From a virus: 51,881 nucleotides of DNA. How positions within the stretch are numbered: position 1 is the stretch's first letter; the number at the start of each line of letters is the position of its first letter. Of the stretch, positions 28,065-36,951 are shown piece after piece. Under the pieces are notes generated by a model, which ran no database searches, had not been told where the DNA came from, and saw only the letters and a list, made by a program, of their open reading frames with translations. The stretch is from positions 1-51,881 of the IMG/VR virus record IMGVR_UViG_3300043446_001974; one strand, 5' to 3'. The translations under genes were made by a program, and so were the position numbers.

Positions 28065-28661
28065 ATGCAACCAGCTAGAATTAATTTTAAAATTTACGAG
28101 GGTAGTACTTTTACCGAAACTTTTAGATGGGAAGCTCAAAACAAAGGTTATGCACAAATTAATGGGATTACTAAAGCTGCCCCATGTGTAATTACTACTA
28201 CAAGTAATCATTCCATTCCTGTAGGTTGGAGAATACAAGTTTCTGGTGTTAGTGGTATGAAGGAAATTAATCAGGTTGGTGATGATTATTATATAGTTAC
28301 TGCAACAACATCAAACACTTTAACAATAAACCAATTAAATAGTACAGGATTTAGTCAGTATACTAGTGGTGGAATTATAACCTATAATACGCCTGTTAAT
28401 TTATCTGTATACTCTGCTGTACTGCAAATCAGACCAACATTAGATAGTGATACTGTAATTTTACAATTAACTAGCGCAGGCGGTGGTGGCATAAGCATCA
28501 ATACAGTAGATAGTACGATAAGTATTTTAATACCGGCTTCAGTTACTAGAGATTTTGATTTTGTTTCAGCAGTATATTCAATGGAATTAACTGATACTAG
28601 CGGGGTCGTAATACCTTTCTTAACAGGTACAGTAACATTAGTTAGGGAGATAGTACGATGA
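28065..28661 (+). CDS. Tail tip / fibre-attachment protein with E1-FCCH-like insert
   Basis: A 198-residue beta-rich protein. The N-terminal strand region is interrupted at ~27-110 by a small domain of the kind often annotated as E1-FCCH-like in phages (ITKAAPCVITTTSNHSIP, VGWRIQVSGVSGMKEIN, TSNTLTINQLNSTGFSQY). The framing part continues with YSAVLQIRPTLDSDTVILQL and ends in YSMELTDTSGVVIPFL plus GTVTLVREIV, a pattern I associate with BppU-like N-terminal attachment domains of fibre proteins. It would anchor fibres on the baseplate. One base separates it from the gene before, and it overlaps the next by ATGA, so these are one translation unit. Confidence 0.55.
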   Translation: MQPARINFKIYEGSTFTETFRWEAQNKGYAQINGITKAAPCVITTTSNHSIPVGWRIQVSGVSGMKEINQVGDDYYIVTATTSNTLTINQLNSTGFSQYTSGGIITYNTPVNLSVYSAVLQIRPTLDSDTVILQLTSAGGGGISINTVDSTISILIPASVTRDFDFVSAVYSMELTDTSGVVIPFLTGTVTLVREIVR

Positions 28662-28924
28662 GTACAGAAGTAGTAGTAACTGATAAAAATAATACGGTTA
28701 TTATAGATAGAAGTCAGGCACAGGTTGTAAGAGAGGTAGTTCAATCTAATATTGTACTAGCTGGTATGATAGGACCGATGGGACCTAGTGCATTAAGTGC
28801 ATTTACAGATGTTAATGCAACCAATTTACAGAACGGAAGTTTATTAGTATATAATACTGCTACTACTAAATGGACGGCTACTACAACACTAGAACAGCAA
28901 ATTATTGAAGCTGGTCAGTATTAA
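28658..28924 (+). CDS. Small collagen-like fibre-associated protein
   Basis: An 88-residue protein. The N-terminus (STEVVVTDKNNTVIIDRSQ) is a beta segment, followed by a hydrophobic VLAGMIGPMGPSALSAF stretch with a short Gly-x-x collagen-like motif, and a C-terminal NGSLLVYNTATTKWTATTTL unit that is common in trimeric phage fibres, ending in EQQIIEAGQY. Such small proteins often sit between the attachment protein and the fibre gene. Overlaps the preceding gene by four bases; AAAGGAAAA precedes the following ATG. Exact role unknown. Confidence 0.55.
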   Translation: MSTEVVVTDKNNTVIIDRSQAQVVREVVQSNIVLAGMIGPMGPSALSAFTDVNATNLQNGSLLVYNTATTKWTATTTLEQQIIEAGQY

Positions 28925-28935
28925 AGGAAAATAAT

Positions 28936-30564
28936 ATGGCTGCTATTTTAAGAATTAAACGTAGTGAGGTAAGTGGAAATCCAGCCGTATTAGCTGCTGG
29001 TGAACTTGCATACTCTGGTCTTACCGACAATGGATCAAATGGTGGTGATAGGTTATATGTTGGTTTAGGTGTAGAAACTGGCGGTAATGCTGTTAATCAC
29101 ATTGTTATTGGTGGTAAATATTTTACGGATATGTTAGATCATACCCGTGGTGTACTTACTGCTAATAGCGCTTTAATTACTGATGTAAATAGTAAATTAA
29201 ATAATATCAAAATTGATAATATTGATATTGATGGCAATACAATTAGCAGTACTGATATTAATGGAAATATTGTATTTTCCCCAAATGGTACAGGTTATGT
29301 TAGTATAGCTGGTACTAACGGATTAGTAATACCAAGTGGTACAACAGCTCAGCAAGGCCCAGCAGTTACTGGTAGTATTAGATTTAATACTACCAGTAGT
29401 CAATTTGAAGGCTATAGTGGTAGCAACTGGGCTAGCTTGGGTGGTGTTAGAAGTGTTGATGGATTAACTTATATTACGGCTGAAAATACACCAGGACTAT
29501 CAGACGATACAATAAGATTTTATACAAATGGTAGTTTATCTGCTTATCTTAATACTGGACTATTTAGAGTAGGTACAGCAATTCAAGTAAAAATAGATAA
29601 TACCACCGCTTCGACAACTTATGCAACAGGAGCTTTGGTTGTTGATGGTGGTGTTGGCATTGCAGGGGCTGTTAATTTAAATAATGTATTAAATATAGCT
29701 GGTAATTTAGCAGTAAATACTAATAAATTCGCTGTAGATGCTACTAGTGGGAATACTATTGTTGCGGGAACCTTTAGTAGTACAGGCGATTTGGCAGTAA
29801 ATACAAATAAATTTACCGTAGCAGCAAGTAGTGGAAATACCGCTATTGCCGGTACTCTAAGTGTTACTGGTACAACTAGCCTAACTGGTAATTTAGCTGT
29901 AAATACTGATAAGTTTACTGTAAATGCTACTAGTGGGAATACTATTGTTGCTGGAACGCTTACAGTAAATGGAAATACAACTATAGTTGGTGATTTAACT
30001 GTACAAGGTACAACTACTACCGTTAATTCGACCGCTGTAGCTATTAGTGATATTAACTTAACATTAGCAAAAGATGCTACAACTGCCGCACAAGCAAATG
30101 GTGCAGGTTTAACAATATCTGGTGCTAATGCAACATTTACATATGTTTCCACAACTGATACCTGGAATTTTAATAAAGATATTGTAGCACCTAATTTTAC
30201 AGGAGCAGTAACTGGTAATGCCAGTACCGCCACAAAATGGCAAACAGCTCGTGATTTAAGCCTAACCGGTGATGCAACAGCAACTTTAGTTGGCGTAGAT
30301 GGTACAGCAAATGTAAGTGCTGCATTAACATTTGCTACAGTTAATGCTAATGTTGGAACATTTGGAAATAGTGTTACTGTTCCTACATTTACTGTAAATG
30401 ATAAAGGCTTGGTTACCGCAGCGAGTCAAACAGCTATACCTATCGCTACTGCTGCAACTACTGCTGGCAGTGCAACAAAAGGTTTGGTTAGTTTTTATAG
30501 TACTGATTTTGATGTTACAAGCGGATTTGTATCTATTAAACAAATAGATGGCGGAACTTACTAG
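28936..30564 (+). CDS. Tail fibre protein with tandem repeats
   Basis: A 542-residue fibre. The first ~60 residues (ILRIKRSEVSGNPAVLAAGELAYS, then DRLYVGLG) form the small N-terminal beta domain shared with the major tropism determinant type and many fibres. Residues ~255-345 hold three copies of a GNLAVNTNKF-x-V-x-A-x-SGNT-x-x-AGT unit. Downstream lie TLTVNGNTTIVGDLTVQGTT and TARDLSLTGDATATL, modules also present in the fibre at 31719 and in T4-like distal fibres. The repeats suggest a trimeric beta-helical shaft. ATG 28936 follows AAAGGAAAA. A 9-bp AT-rich hairpin lies after the stop. No chaperone-type auto-cleavage domain was recognised at the C-terminus. Confidence 0.75.
   Translation: MAAILRIKRSEVSGNPAVLAAGELAYSGLTDNGSNGGDRLYVGLGVETGGNAVNHIVIGGKYFTDMLDHTRGVLTANSALITDVNSKLNNIKIDNIDIDGNTISSTDINGNIVFSPNGTGYVSIAGTNGLVIPSGTTAQQGPAVTGSIRFNTTSSQFEGYSGSNWASLGGVRSVDGLTYITAENTPGLSDDTIRFYTNGSLSAYLNTGLFRVGTAIQVKIDNTTASTTYATGALVVDGGVGIAGAVNLNNVLNIAGNLAVNTNKFAVDATSGNTIVAGTFSSTGDLAVNTNKFTVAASSGNTAIAGTLSVTGTTSLTGNLAVNTDKFTVNATSGNTIVAGTLTVNGNTTIVGDLTVQGTTTTVNSTAVAISDINLTLAKDATTAAQANGAGLTISGANATFTYVSTTDTWNFNKDIVAPNFTGAVTGNASTATKWQTARDLSLTGDATATLVGVDGTANVSAALTFATVNANVGTFGNSVTVPTFTVNDKGLVTAASQTAIPIATAATTAGSATKGLVSFYSTDFDVTSGFVSIKQIDGGTY
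29701..29960 (+). repeat. Three tandem repeats in the fibre gene
   Basis: The units beginning near 29701, 29785 and 29886 encode the same ~28-34 residue motif. The first and third share an identical 28-base stretch (29738-29765 and 29924-29951), so the duplication is recent or kept similar by gene conversion. Confidence 0.75.
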
Positions 30565-30572
30565 TAAAAATG

Positions 30573-30594
30573 AATAGAATTTTTTAATTCTATT
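30573..30594 (+). other. AT-rich hairpin between two fibre genes
   Basis: AATAGAATT (30573-30581) pairs with AATTCTATT (30586-30594) around a TTTT loop. It is too AT-rich and lacks a following U-run for a firm terminator call; mRNA stabilisation or partial termination is possible. Confidence 0.4.
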
Positions 30595-30615
30595 AAAACC
30601 TTTTTAGGAAAAAAC

Positions 30616-31005
30616 ATGTCAGAGGTAATTTTAAAACGAAGTTCCGTAGCTGGAAAAATACCTACTGTAAATGATTTAGTATTTGGTGAATTAGCAATAA
30701 ACTATAAAGACGGCAAACTATATTTTAAAACAGCCGGAGATCCTAATGCTAGTCCACCAGTACCACCATCTATAGCAAGTTTTACTTCTTCATTAGCTGG
30801 TTCAGTAAGTAGCGTAGTTGGATTAACGGGCGATATTAGTGCTCAAAATATAGTTAGTGCCATATCAACATCTTTTAAAACTATTAATAATCAAAGTATT
30901 ATAGGTAGCGGTAATTTAATTGTATCTGGTATGTATAATGCTGATGGAGGTTTTCCTGATACTATTTATGGTGGGACTGTACCGTTAGATGGGGGTGGAG
31001 TATGA
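30616..31005 (+). CDS. Small fibre protein with tropism-determinant-like N-terminus
   Basis: A 129-residue protein. The N-terminus (EVILKRSSVAGKIPTVNDLVFGELAINYKDGKLYFK) is the compact beta domain found at the start of many phage fibres (R-x-x-xxG-x-P-x-x-x-x-L-x-x-GE-x-x-x-N-x-x-D-x-x-x-Y). The rest contains VSSVVGLTGDISAQNI and a Gly-rich end. It is an adaptor rather than a complete fibre by its size. ATG 30616 follows TTAGGAAAA. It overlaps the next gene by ATGA. Confidence 0.65.
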   Translation: MSEVILKRSSVAGKIPTVNDLVFGELAINYKDGKLYFKTAGDPNASPPVPPSIASFTSSLAGSVSSVVGLTGDISAQNIVSAISTSFKTINNQSIIGSGNLIVSGMYNADGGFPDTIYGGTVPLDGGGV

Positions 31006-31697
31006 GTGTACAAATACAACTAAGACGCGGTACAGCTAGTCAGTGGTCAACTACTAATCCAATATTAGCACAAGGTGAAGTTGGATTTGAAACCGATACT
31101 GGTAAAGTAAAAATTGGTAATGGCACTAATACGTGGACTAGCCTAAATTATTTTTCAGGATTAAGTGTATCAGACGTAAGATCTTATTTTAGCCAAGGCA
31201 CTGGTGTAACTATAGTTAATGGTCAAATAAGTATAGGCCAAGCTGTAGGTACTAATAATAATGTTGTTTTTAACACAGTGCAACATAATGGCTTAGCATT
31301 TACTAGTGGCACAAATATAGATCAACTTTTAACTTTTACAAAAAGTCTTACGCTTACTACCGATTGGCAAGATACAGGTATTAAAAATACAGATTTAGCC
31401 ACTGGAAGTTATATAGTTCAGTTATATGCTAACGATTTAAGTGCTGGTGGTACAAATATAAATGAATATTATAGTGGTACAATGAGTTGGTATAGTGGAG
31501 CAACAGATAGTTCACTAGAATTACCAACTGATGAAATTGTTTTACATAGAGCTGGTGGTAGTGGAAGTGCTGGACTCTATTTGCGGACATATAGATCGCC
31601 GTCTAATAATGCAGATGCTTTGAAATTACAAATTTATAGTAATCAAGCAAATGCTTCTTCGGCAAATTATATTTTTAAATTCAGACGTTTAATCTAA
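31002..31697 (+). CDS. Tail fibre / tip protein with tropism-determinant-like N-terminus
   Basis: A 231-residue protein. Its first ~50 residues (VQIQLRRGTASQWSTTNPIL, then AQGEVGFETDTGKVKIGNG) are the same attachment-type domain as in the two genes before, here with the RRGTASQW form common in phage fibres. The remaining part is beta-rich and ends in an aromatic/Arg-rich strand (ANYIFKFRRLI). It may be a small receptor-binding tip or decoration. Its stop codon is inside an 18-base perfect palindrome that precedes the next gene. Confidence 0.65.
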   Translation: MSVQIQLRRGTASQWSTTNPILAQGEVGFETDTGKVKIGNGTNTWTSLNYFSGLSVSDVRSYFSQGTGVTIVNGQISIGQAVGTNNNVVFNTVQHNGLAFTSGTNIDQLLTFTKSLTLTTDWQDTGIKNTDLATGSYIVQLYANDLSAGGTNINEYYSGTMSWYSGATDSSLELPTDEIVLHRAGGSGSAGLYLRTYRSPSNNADALKLQIYSNQANASSANYIFKFRRLI

Positions 31698-31706
31698 TTA
31701 GATTAA
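31689..31706 (+). promoter_or_regulatory. 18-bp perfect palindrome before a fibre gene ribosome binding site
   Basis: TTAATCTAA (31689-31697) followed by its exact complement TTAGATTAA (31698-31706). It covers the stop of the preceding gene and touches CAGGAG, the ribosome binding site of ATG 31719. It could be an operator or a cruciform/hairpin affecting translation. Confidence 0.5.
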
Positions 31707-31718
31707 CAGGAGTTAATA

Positions 31719-33089
31719 ATGGCATTTAAAATTAAAGATGGCGTACAAGTCGGTACAACTAATGTATTTAATAATGCAGGTACACTACTAGTAAACGCTC
31801 CAACAGCTACTAAACTATTAACAGCTAGAGATTTAAGCTTAACAGGTGATGCTACAGCTACTCTATCTGGTTTTGACGGCAATGCAAATGTAAGTGCAGC
31901 CGTAACTTTAGCAACTGTTAATTCAAATACAGGTAGTTTTGGTAGTTCAAGCGCAATTCCTGTAATTACAGTTAATGCAAAAGGTTTAATAACTGCCGTT
32001 AGTACAGCATCTATTAGTACTACACTTAATACGGCAGGTTCTAGTGGAACCGGTAGCGTTGCATTATCAAATCAAACACTAACAATTAGTGGTGGAACTG
32101 GTGTAACTACAACTGCTACTAATCAAAGCATATCAATTGCAATTGGACAAGCTGTAAATACTACTAGTAATGTTACTTTTAACGACTTAGTAGTTAATGG
32201 TAACTTAACAGTTAATGGGACTACTACAACAATTAATTCAACTGTAGTCAGCGTTGACGATATTACATTTGAACTGGGTTCTGTAGCATCACCAACAGAT
32301 GTTACTGCTAACGGCGGTGGTATTGTTCTAAAAGGTGCTACAGACAAGACTATTACTTGGTCATCAGTTGGTTGGACATCAAGTGAAGACTTTAACCTTG
32401 TTACTGGCAAACAGTTTAAAATTAATGGTACAAATGTACTAAGTGCTACAACACTAGGTTCCAGCGTTATAAATTCTAGCTTGACTAGCGTTGGTACAAT
32501 TGGTACCGGTACCTGGCAGGGTACAGTAATAGCACCAACTTATGGTGGTACAGGTGTTAATAATGGAAGCAGTACACTAACATTAGCAGGTAATGTTACG
32601 CATGCAGGTGCTTTTACACAAACATTTACTGCTACAGCTAATACTAGTGTTACACTACCATCAAGTGGTATACTTGCTACACTAGCAGGTACTGAAACGT
32701 TAACAAATAAAACTTTAAGTGCTCCAACTATTCGCAGCGCATATAGCTTGGCTAATTCTGGAGGCACACTCTATGCTGCAGTCAATATTGATACAGCAAT
32801 AGTTGGTAGTACTACAGCAACAGCAATAGATACTTTTAGTGCAACAACATTTAGATCTGCCAAATTTATTGTACAAATAACACAGGGTAGTAGTTATCAA
32901 GTTTCAGAAGTATTAGTTGTGCATAATGGTACTACTACAACTATGACAGAATATGGCGTACTAGAAACAGGTAGTTCATTAGGTACTCTATCGACAGATA
33001 TAAGCGGCGGTAATATTAGACTATTAGTGACAATGGGTAGCGCAACTAGCTCAACTATTGTTGTTTATAGACAAGCACTTTACGCATAA
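31719..33089 (+). CDS. Tail fibre protein sharing modules with the upstream fibre
   Basis: A 456-residue fibre. The N-terminus (FKIKDGVQVGTTNVFN) is a short attachment strand, followed by TARDLSLTGDATATLSG and TVNAKGLITAVS, then LTVNGTTTTINSTVVSVDDI. These modules match those in the fibre at 28936, showing duplication or domain swapping. Residues ~250-330 hold TLGSSVINSSLTSVGTIG and GTWQGTVIAPTYGGTG, repeats typical of structural fibres of aquatic phages. The C-terminal ~110 residues (TLYAAVNIDTAIVGS to YRQALYA) look like a distinct beta domain, likely the exposed tip. CAGGAG precedes ATG 31719. Confidence 0.72.
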   Translation: MAFKIKDGVQVGTTNVFNNAGTLLVNAPTATKLLTARDLSLTGDATATLSGFDGNANVSAAVTLATVNSNTGSFGSSSAIPVITVNAKGLITAVSTASISTTLNTAGSSGTGSVALSNQTLTISGGTGVTTTATNQSISIAIGQAVNTTSNVTFNDLVVNGNLTVNGTTTTINSTVVSVDDITFELGSVASPTDVTANGGGIVLKGATDKTITWSSVGWTSSEDFNLVTGKQFKINGTNVLSATTLGSSVINSSLTSVGTIGTGTWQGTVIAPTYGGTGVNNGSSTLTLAGNVTHAGAFTQTFTATANTSVTLPSSGILATLAGTETLTNKTLSAPTIRSAYSLANSGGTLYAAVNIDTAIVGSTTATAIDTFSATTFRSAKFIVQITQGSSYQVSEVLVVHNGTTTTMTEYGVLETGSSLGTLSTDISGGNIRLLVTMGSATSSTIVVYRQALYA

Positions 33090-33124
33090 CATATAATTAA
33101 TGTGATCGTGGATAGGGAAACGAT

Positions 33125-35359
33125 ATGGCTAATGAGTTTAAGATTAAAAATGGTGCTATAGCACCTAAAATCGAAATTACAGACCTAACAGCAAGCACTA
33201 GTAAAACTACTGGTGCTGCTATTATTAGTGGTGGATTAGGTGTTGGTGGCAGTATATATGCTGGTAATATTTACTCTAATGGAATACAATTAACTAGTGG
33301 TGGCAGTGCAACCACATATAGTATCAGTGCAGAAACAACAACAGGCGGTGTTAATCTAAGATTAACAGGCAGCGATGCTACTACAGATGATGTTAAATTG
33401 GCTGCTGGTAGTAATATCACACTGACAAGAACAGATGCCAGTACAGTTACTATTGCTAGTTCAGGTGGAAGTGGTGGTAGTACAGATTTAAGTAGTCTTA
33501 CACAAGACATTTTACCAGCATTTGATAATATTTATGATATAGGATCAGCTACTAAGGCTTGGAATGATGTATATACTCAAAATTTATATACAAAACAAAC
33601 TTTAAATATTGGCAAGTCAACAGTTACTAGTCCTGCAGCAGGAGTTATCTATACTACAGCAGATCTTATAGCCGGCGGATTATTAGTAGATAAACTATTG
33701 TTAACTGATAATATTATTCTGCCTGATAGCTCAACAGCTATTCAATACCTAGGTAATAAAGGCGTAGCTGTTATTAGTGGTAACTTAGATATTCAAGGTG
33801 ATTGGTTAAAGTTACCTGTTGTTGAAAGTGTCAGTACTACAGTTGGTTCTTTCTATAATGTAGATGCATATTCTGCAACAAACTTTCTTACTACAACATC
33901 TTTGCTAGATAGCAATGCTTATTACGATTATTCTAAAGTAGTTAATCATAAATCAACTGGTAAATATATAGTATATGTACATCCAAAAACGGGAACAGAT
34001 ACCAGTCTACCACTTATCCGTAGACTTAATTCAGATGGAACATTAGATACTACTTTTTCTTTTGCTTGGAATAATGCTAATACTAATAAAATTATAACAG
34101 ATTTTACTGTAATTAATTATACAGGCAACGGTAATGATGGTAAAATTATGGTTCTTTGGAAAATTAATGGCGGTAACATCAGGGGAGCAAGTAGATTTAA
34201 TACTGATGGATCAGAAGATACAACATTTCCAACAACTTTTAATTCTGGAATTAGCGGAATAGGAACTTATCAATACTTTCATAGAATAGCAGAATTATCG
34301 AACGGCAATTTCGTAATAGGTATAACACATTACGGTAATGGTTATGGAAACATAGGGTGGTGGGGTACAGAATTTACCTCAAATGTAGTTATATTTAATT
34401 CTAGTCTAAGTGATATAGTGGTTCAAGCACCGGTTTGCGGCTCTGATAAATATGGTAATGTTTGGAGTATAGTACCGTATAACGATGGTACTAATAAATT
34501 TTTAGTTTCTGCTACACATGCCTACAGTGGGGCTGGACCCGCCTCGATAGCTCGCTATAACATGAATGGAACATTAGATACTTCTTTTAGTTATAATACA
34601 GGGGCATATACTATAGGGTCGTCCACGATTTATAAATTAAGAATAGCACCTGACGGTAGTATATTTGCAATAGGAAATTTTTGGTATACCGGCATCCATA
34701 GCGTAGACTACACTTGGCCTGCTACCTATGGTAGCAATTATAGTGATATATATAATAATTTTCGTGACGATATTATTAAACTAAATAGTTCTGGAGTGCT
34801 TCAATCAACACCAATTGTAAATTTTTCTGAATTAAGAGATTGGAACAGAGTTAGATTTTCAGCCGCGCCCCCCTACAATCTAGCTTTTGAAGACGGTAGA
34901 GACGCTATGTACATTGATGATATTATTTTCGAACCTACTGGAAAAATAATATTTGCAATAAGCCCAAATACGGCTAAATCTGATGCAACTGGTACTATAA
35001 GTCTTATTGATGGCATAGTTATATACAATGCTGACGGAACATTAGATAAAACGCGTACGCTTACTGGATTGCCAACGGTTACTAGTTATGAATCGTGGGT
35101 TGAGAATTATCATTACCCACCACACATTCTGTATTATTTATCTAATAATAAGATTTTATATATTAGATTTGACTCGAAGTTTAACTTTACTGGCTGGTAT
35201 ATACTAACCAAAGGACTAGGGCAAAAAGGTACTACCATTACGACTACAGTTAAACCACTAACTACTGGTCAAACTGGGATGCTTAGATATAATAAAGATA
35301 CTGCATCTTTACAGCTATATAATGGAACTAAGTGGGCAAATATTAGCGTTCAATCCTGA
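33125..35359 (+). CDS. Tail fibre with delta-60-type repeat propeller
   Basis: A 744-residue fibre. Residues 1-170 are a standard fibre attachment and shaft region (FKIKNGAIAPKIEI, then GGLGVGGSIYAGNIYSNG, and AFDNIYDIGSATKAWNDVY). Residues ~295-645 contain at least five divergent copies of a N-x-DG-x-x-D-x-x-F motif, near 298 (LNSDGTLDTTF), 356 (FNTDGSEDTTF), 476 (YNMNGTLDTSF), 551 (LNSSGVLQS) and 633 (YNADGTLDKT). This is the delta-60 repeat, which folds into beta-propellers in bacterial surface proteins. The C-terminus returns to a fibre-type unit (GMLRYNKDTASLQLYNGTKW). The propeller probably binds the host surface. AGGG lies ten bases before ATG 33125. Confidence 0.75.
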   Translation: MANEFKIKNGAIAPKIEITDLTASTSKTTGAAIISGGLGVGGSIYAGNIYSNGIQLTSGGSATTYSISAETTTGGVNLRLTGSDATTDDVKLAAGSNITLTRTDASTVTIASSGGSGGSTDLSSLTQDILPAFDNIYDIGSATKAWNDVYTQNLYTKQTLNIGKSTVTSPAAGVIYTTADLIAGGLLVDKLLLTDNIILPDSSTAIQYLGNKGVAVISGNLDIQGDWLKLPVVESVSTTVGSFYNVDAYSATNFLTTTSLLDSNAYYDYSKVVNHKSTGKYIVYVHPKTGTDTSLPLIRRLNSDGTLDTTFSFAWNNANTNKIITDFTVINYTGNGNDGKIMVLWKINGGNIRGASRFNTDGSEDTTFPTTFNSGISGIGTYQYFHRIAELSNGNFVIGITHYGNGYGNIGWWGTEFTSNVVIFNSSLSDIVVQAPVCGSDKYGNVWSIVPYNDGTNKFLVSATHAYSGAGPASIARYNMNGTLDTSFSYNTGAYTIGSSTIYKLRIAPDGSIFAIGNFWYTGIHSVDYTWPATYGSNYSDIYNNFRDDIIKLNSSGVLQSTPIVNFSELRDWNRVRFSAAPPYNLAFEDGRDAMYIDDIIFEPTGKIIFAISPNTAKSDATGTISLIDGIVIYNADGTLDKTRTLTGLPTVTSYESWVENYHYPPHILYYLSNNKILYIRFDSKFNFTGWYILTKGLGQKGTTITTTVKPLTTGQTGMLRYNKDTASLQLYNGTKWANISVQS

Positions 35360-35394
35360 TAATTAATAGTTTAAAATATTAAAAGAATGTATAT

Positions 35395-36951
35395 ATGTTA
35401 TTAGAAGAAAATCTATCTATAATTCCTAATAAATTATGGCAAACATGGAGTACGTATGATTTACCAATAAGTTTAAAAAACCAATCTTATTCTTGGTATA
35501 CAAGTAATCCGCAACTAGAAAAAAGTTTATTCAATGATAATGATTGTTCTAAATTTATTAAAGAACATTTTGGTGAATATATACATAAGTTATATCTTGC
35601 TCTTCCACAACCAATTATGCGTGCAGATTTTTGGAGAATAGCAGTAGTATATATTTATGGCGGATATTACTCAGATTTAGATATAACTTGTAATGAATCC
35701 TTACAAGATTTAGTTAAAGGCACACCAAAAGCTGTTTTTGTAAAAGAACTTGATAATATTTCAAATTTCTTTTTTGGAGCCATACCTAATCATCCGGTAA
35801 TAAAATTAACTTTAGACTATATGATAGAGGAATCAAAAGCTATAGTTAATAAAGATGTACAAAGCTTTGGTATGCATAATTTACATCGTGCTGTAAGAGA
35901 ATACTATAAAATACAAGAAACTAACTATATTTCAGATAATAATGTTGCGTTTTTAAATAATGAAGAATTAAAAACGCAAGAAAAATTTATACATTATGGT
36001 GCTAGTTTACATAATGATGATTCAGGCTATCTATCTTGGAGAAAATCTGCGCATTTTATGAACAAAGAAAGAATGGAATCTGAAAACATATTATTCTTTA
36101 CTACATTTAATAAAAACGGTTATGATCTATATGGTAATCGGTGGATTGAAACTTTTATACCACTAGCAAATTATTATAATAAATTTAAAGCAAAAATATA
36201 TTACGAAGGCTTCACTCCTAAAATAGAACATCCTAGCATAACTTGGATTAAATATGAAGATGCTATTATAGAACATGCTGAGTGGAAAAACAATTATATT
36301 ACACGTAATAATCATAGCGACTATGTTAAAAGTATGACAATACGGTTTAGTCATAAAGCTTTCGTTATTCAGCATGTACTAGATAATAATATAGATGACT
36401 ATTTGATTTGGTTAGATGGTGATTGCTTATTTAAAAATGCAGATTATACGCATTTTCCTAAAAACATTATTGCTGATAAATTTTTAGCTTGTCAGGTTGA
36501 AAGTAATCATGATTTAAATCATATAGAATCAGGTATACTAATTTTTAATGGTAAACATACTGATAAAACTAAATTTAATCAAGAATTTAAAAACTGGTAT
36601 AAAGTTGATAATATATTACCTATGGGTCAACCTTATGATGGATTTCTAATTTTTAAATCTCTATTAACATCTGGATTAGACTACATTGATTTAAATAAGG
36701 ATTATGGTAAAGGTGGCATACAAAGTGATCCAAATATGACATTTTGTCATCCTGAAATAAAAAATAAATTTTTACATAATATTGGCTGGACTGGTAAAAC
36801 TCAATATGATAATTGGCATTTTATATATCAAAGAGATGATATATATCAGAAAATGAAAGTTGTTTTATTTGGAAACTCTGAAGGCGATATGCTTGACAAA
36901 AAACAACAAGCATTTAACAAGCTAGAAAAATTAAAAAGTTTAAGACAATGA
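35395..36951 (+). CDS. Two-domain glycosyltransferase (sugar-binding DXD type plus second GT-A domain)
   Basis: A 518-residue cytoplasmic enzyme. The N-terminal half has the IPNKLWQTW opening, a MRADFWRIAVVYIYGGYYSDLD core and the DXD pair Asp94/Asp96, the signature of the Gly_transf_sug/OCH1-like family. The second half (from ~225) begins again like a GT (ENILFFTTFNKNGYDLYGNRW) and carries LIWLDGDCLF with Asp341/Asp343, a second metal-binding DXD, plus a late His/Trp-rich region. So two nucleotide-sugar transferases are fused. It lies right after the fibre block and overlaps the next GT gene by ATGA. Targets may be virion fibres or a host glycan. Ribosome binding site is weak (AAAAGA). Confidence 0.75.
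   Translation: MLLEENLSIIPNKLWQTWSTYDLPISLKNQSYSWYTSNPQLEKSLFNDNDCSKFIKEHFGEYIHKLYLALPQPIMRADFWRIAVVYIYGGYYSDLDITCNESLQDLVKGTPKAVFVKELDNISNFFFGAIPNHPVIKLTLDYMIEESKAIVNKDVQSFGMHNLHRAVREYYKIQETNYISDNNVAFLNNEELKTQEKFIHYGASLHNDDSGYLSWRKSAHFMNKERMESENILFFTTFNKNGYDLYGNRWIETFIPLANYYNKFKAKIYYEGFTPKIEHPSITWIKYEDAIIEHAEWKNNYITRNNHSDYVKSMTIRFSHKAFVIQHVLDNNIDDYLIWLDGDCLFKNADYTHFPKNIIADKFLACQVESNHDLNHIESGILIFNGKHTDKTKFNQEFKNWYKVDNILPMGQPYDGFLIFKSLLTSGLDYIDLNKDYGKGGIQSDPNMTFCHPEIKNKFLHNIGWTGKTQYDNWHFIYQRDDIYQKMKVVLFGNSEGDMLDKKQQAFNKLEKLKSLRQ

Noticed and set aside
29701-29960. CRISPR-like spaced repeats
   Set aside because: The repeats are in frame, encode a fibre motif and lack uniform repeat and spacer lengths.
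29619-30233. Minus-strand open frame of 204 residues inside a fibre gene
   Set aside because: It is antisense to a clear fibre with repeats, has an all-hydrophobic composition (Val/Ala/Thr/Pro) produced by reading Thr/Asn/Gly codons backwards, and no ribosome site.
33105-33124. Small ATCGT/ACGAT hairpin around the ribosome site of the propeller fibre
   Set aside because: Five base pairs with a ten-base loop is too weak to claim.
36892-36930. TTGACA inside a glycosyltransferase gene as a promoter
   Set aside because: No acceptable -10 at 16-18 bases and it is within coding sequence.
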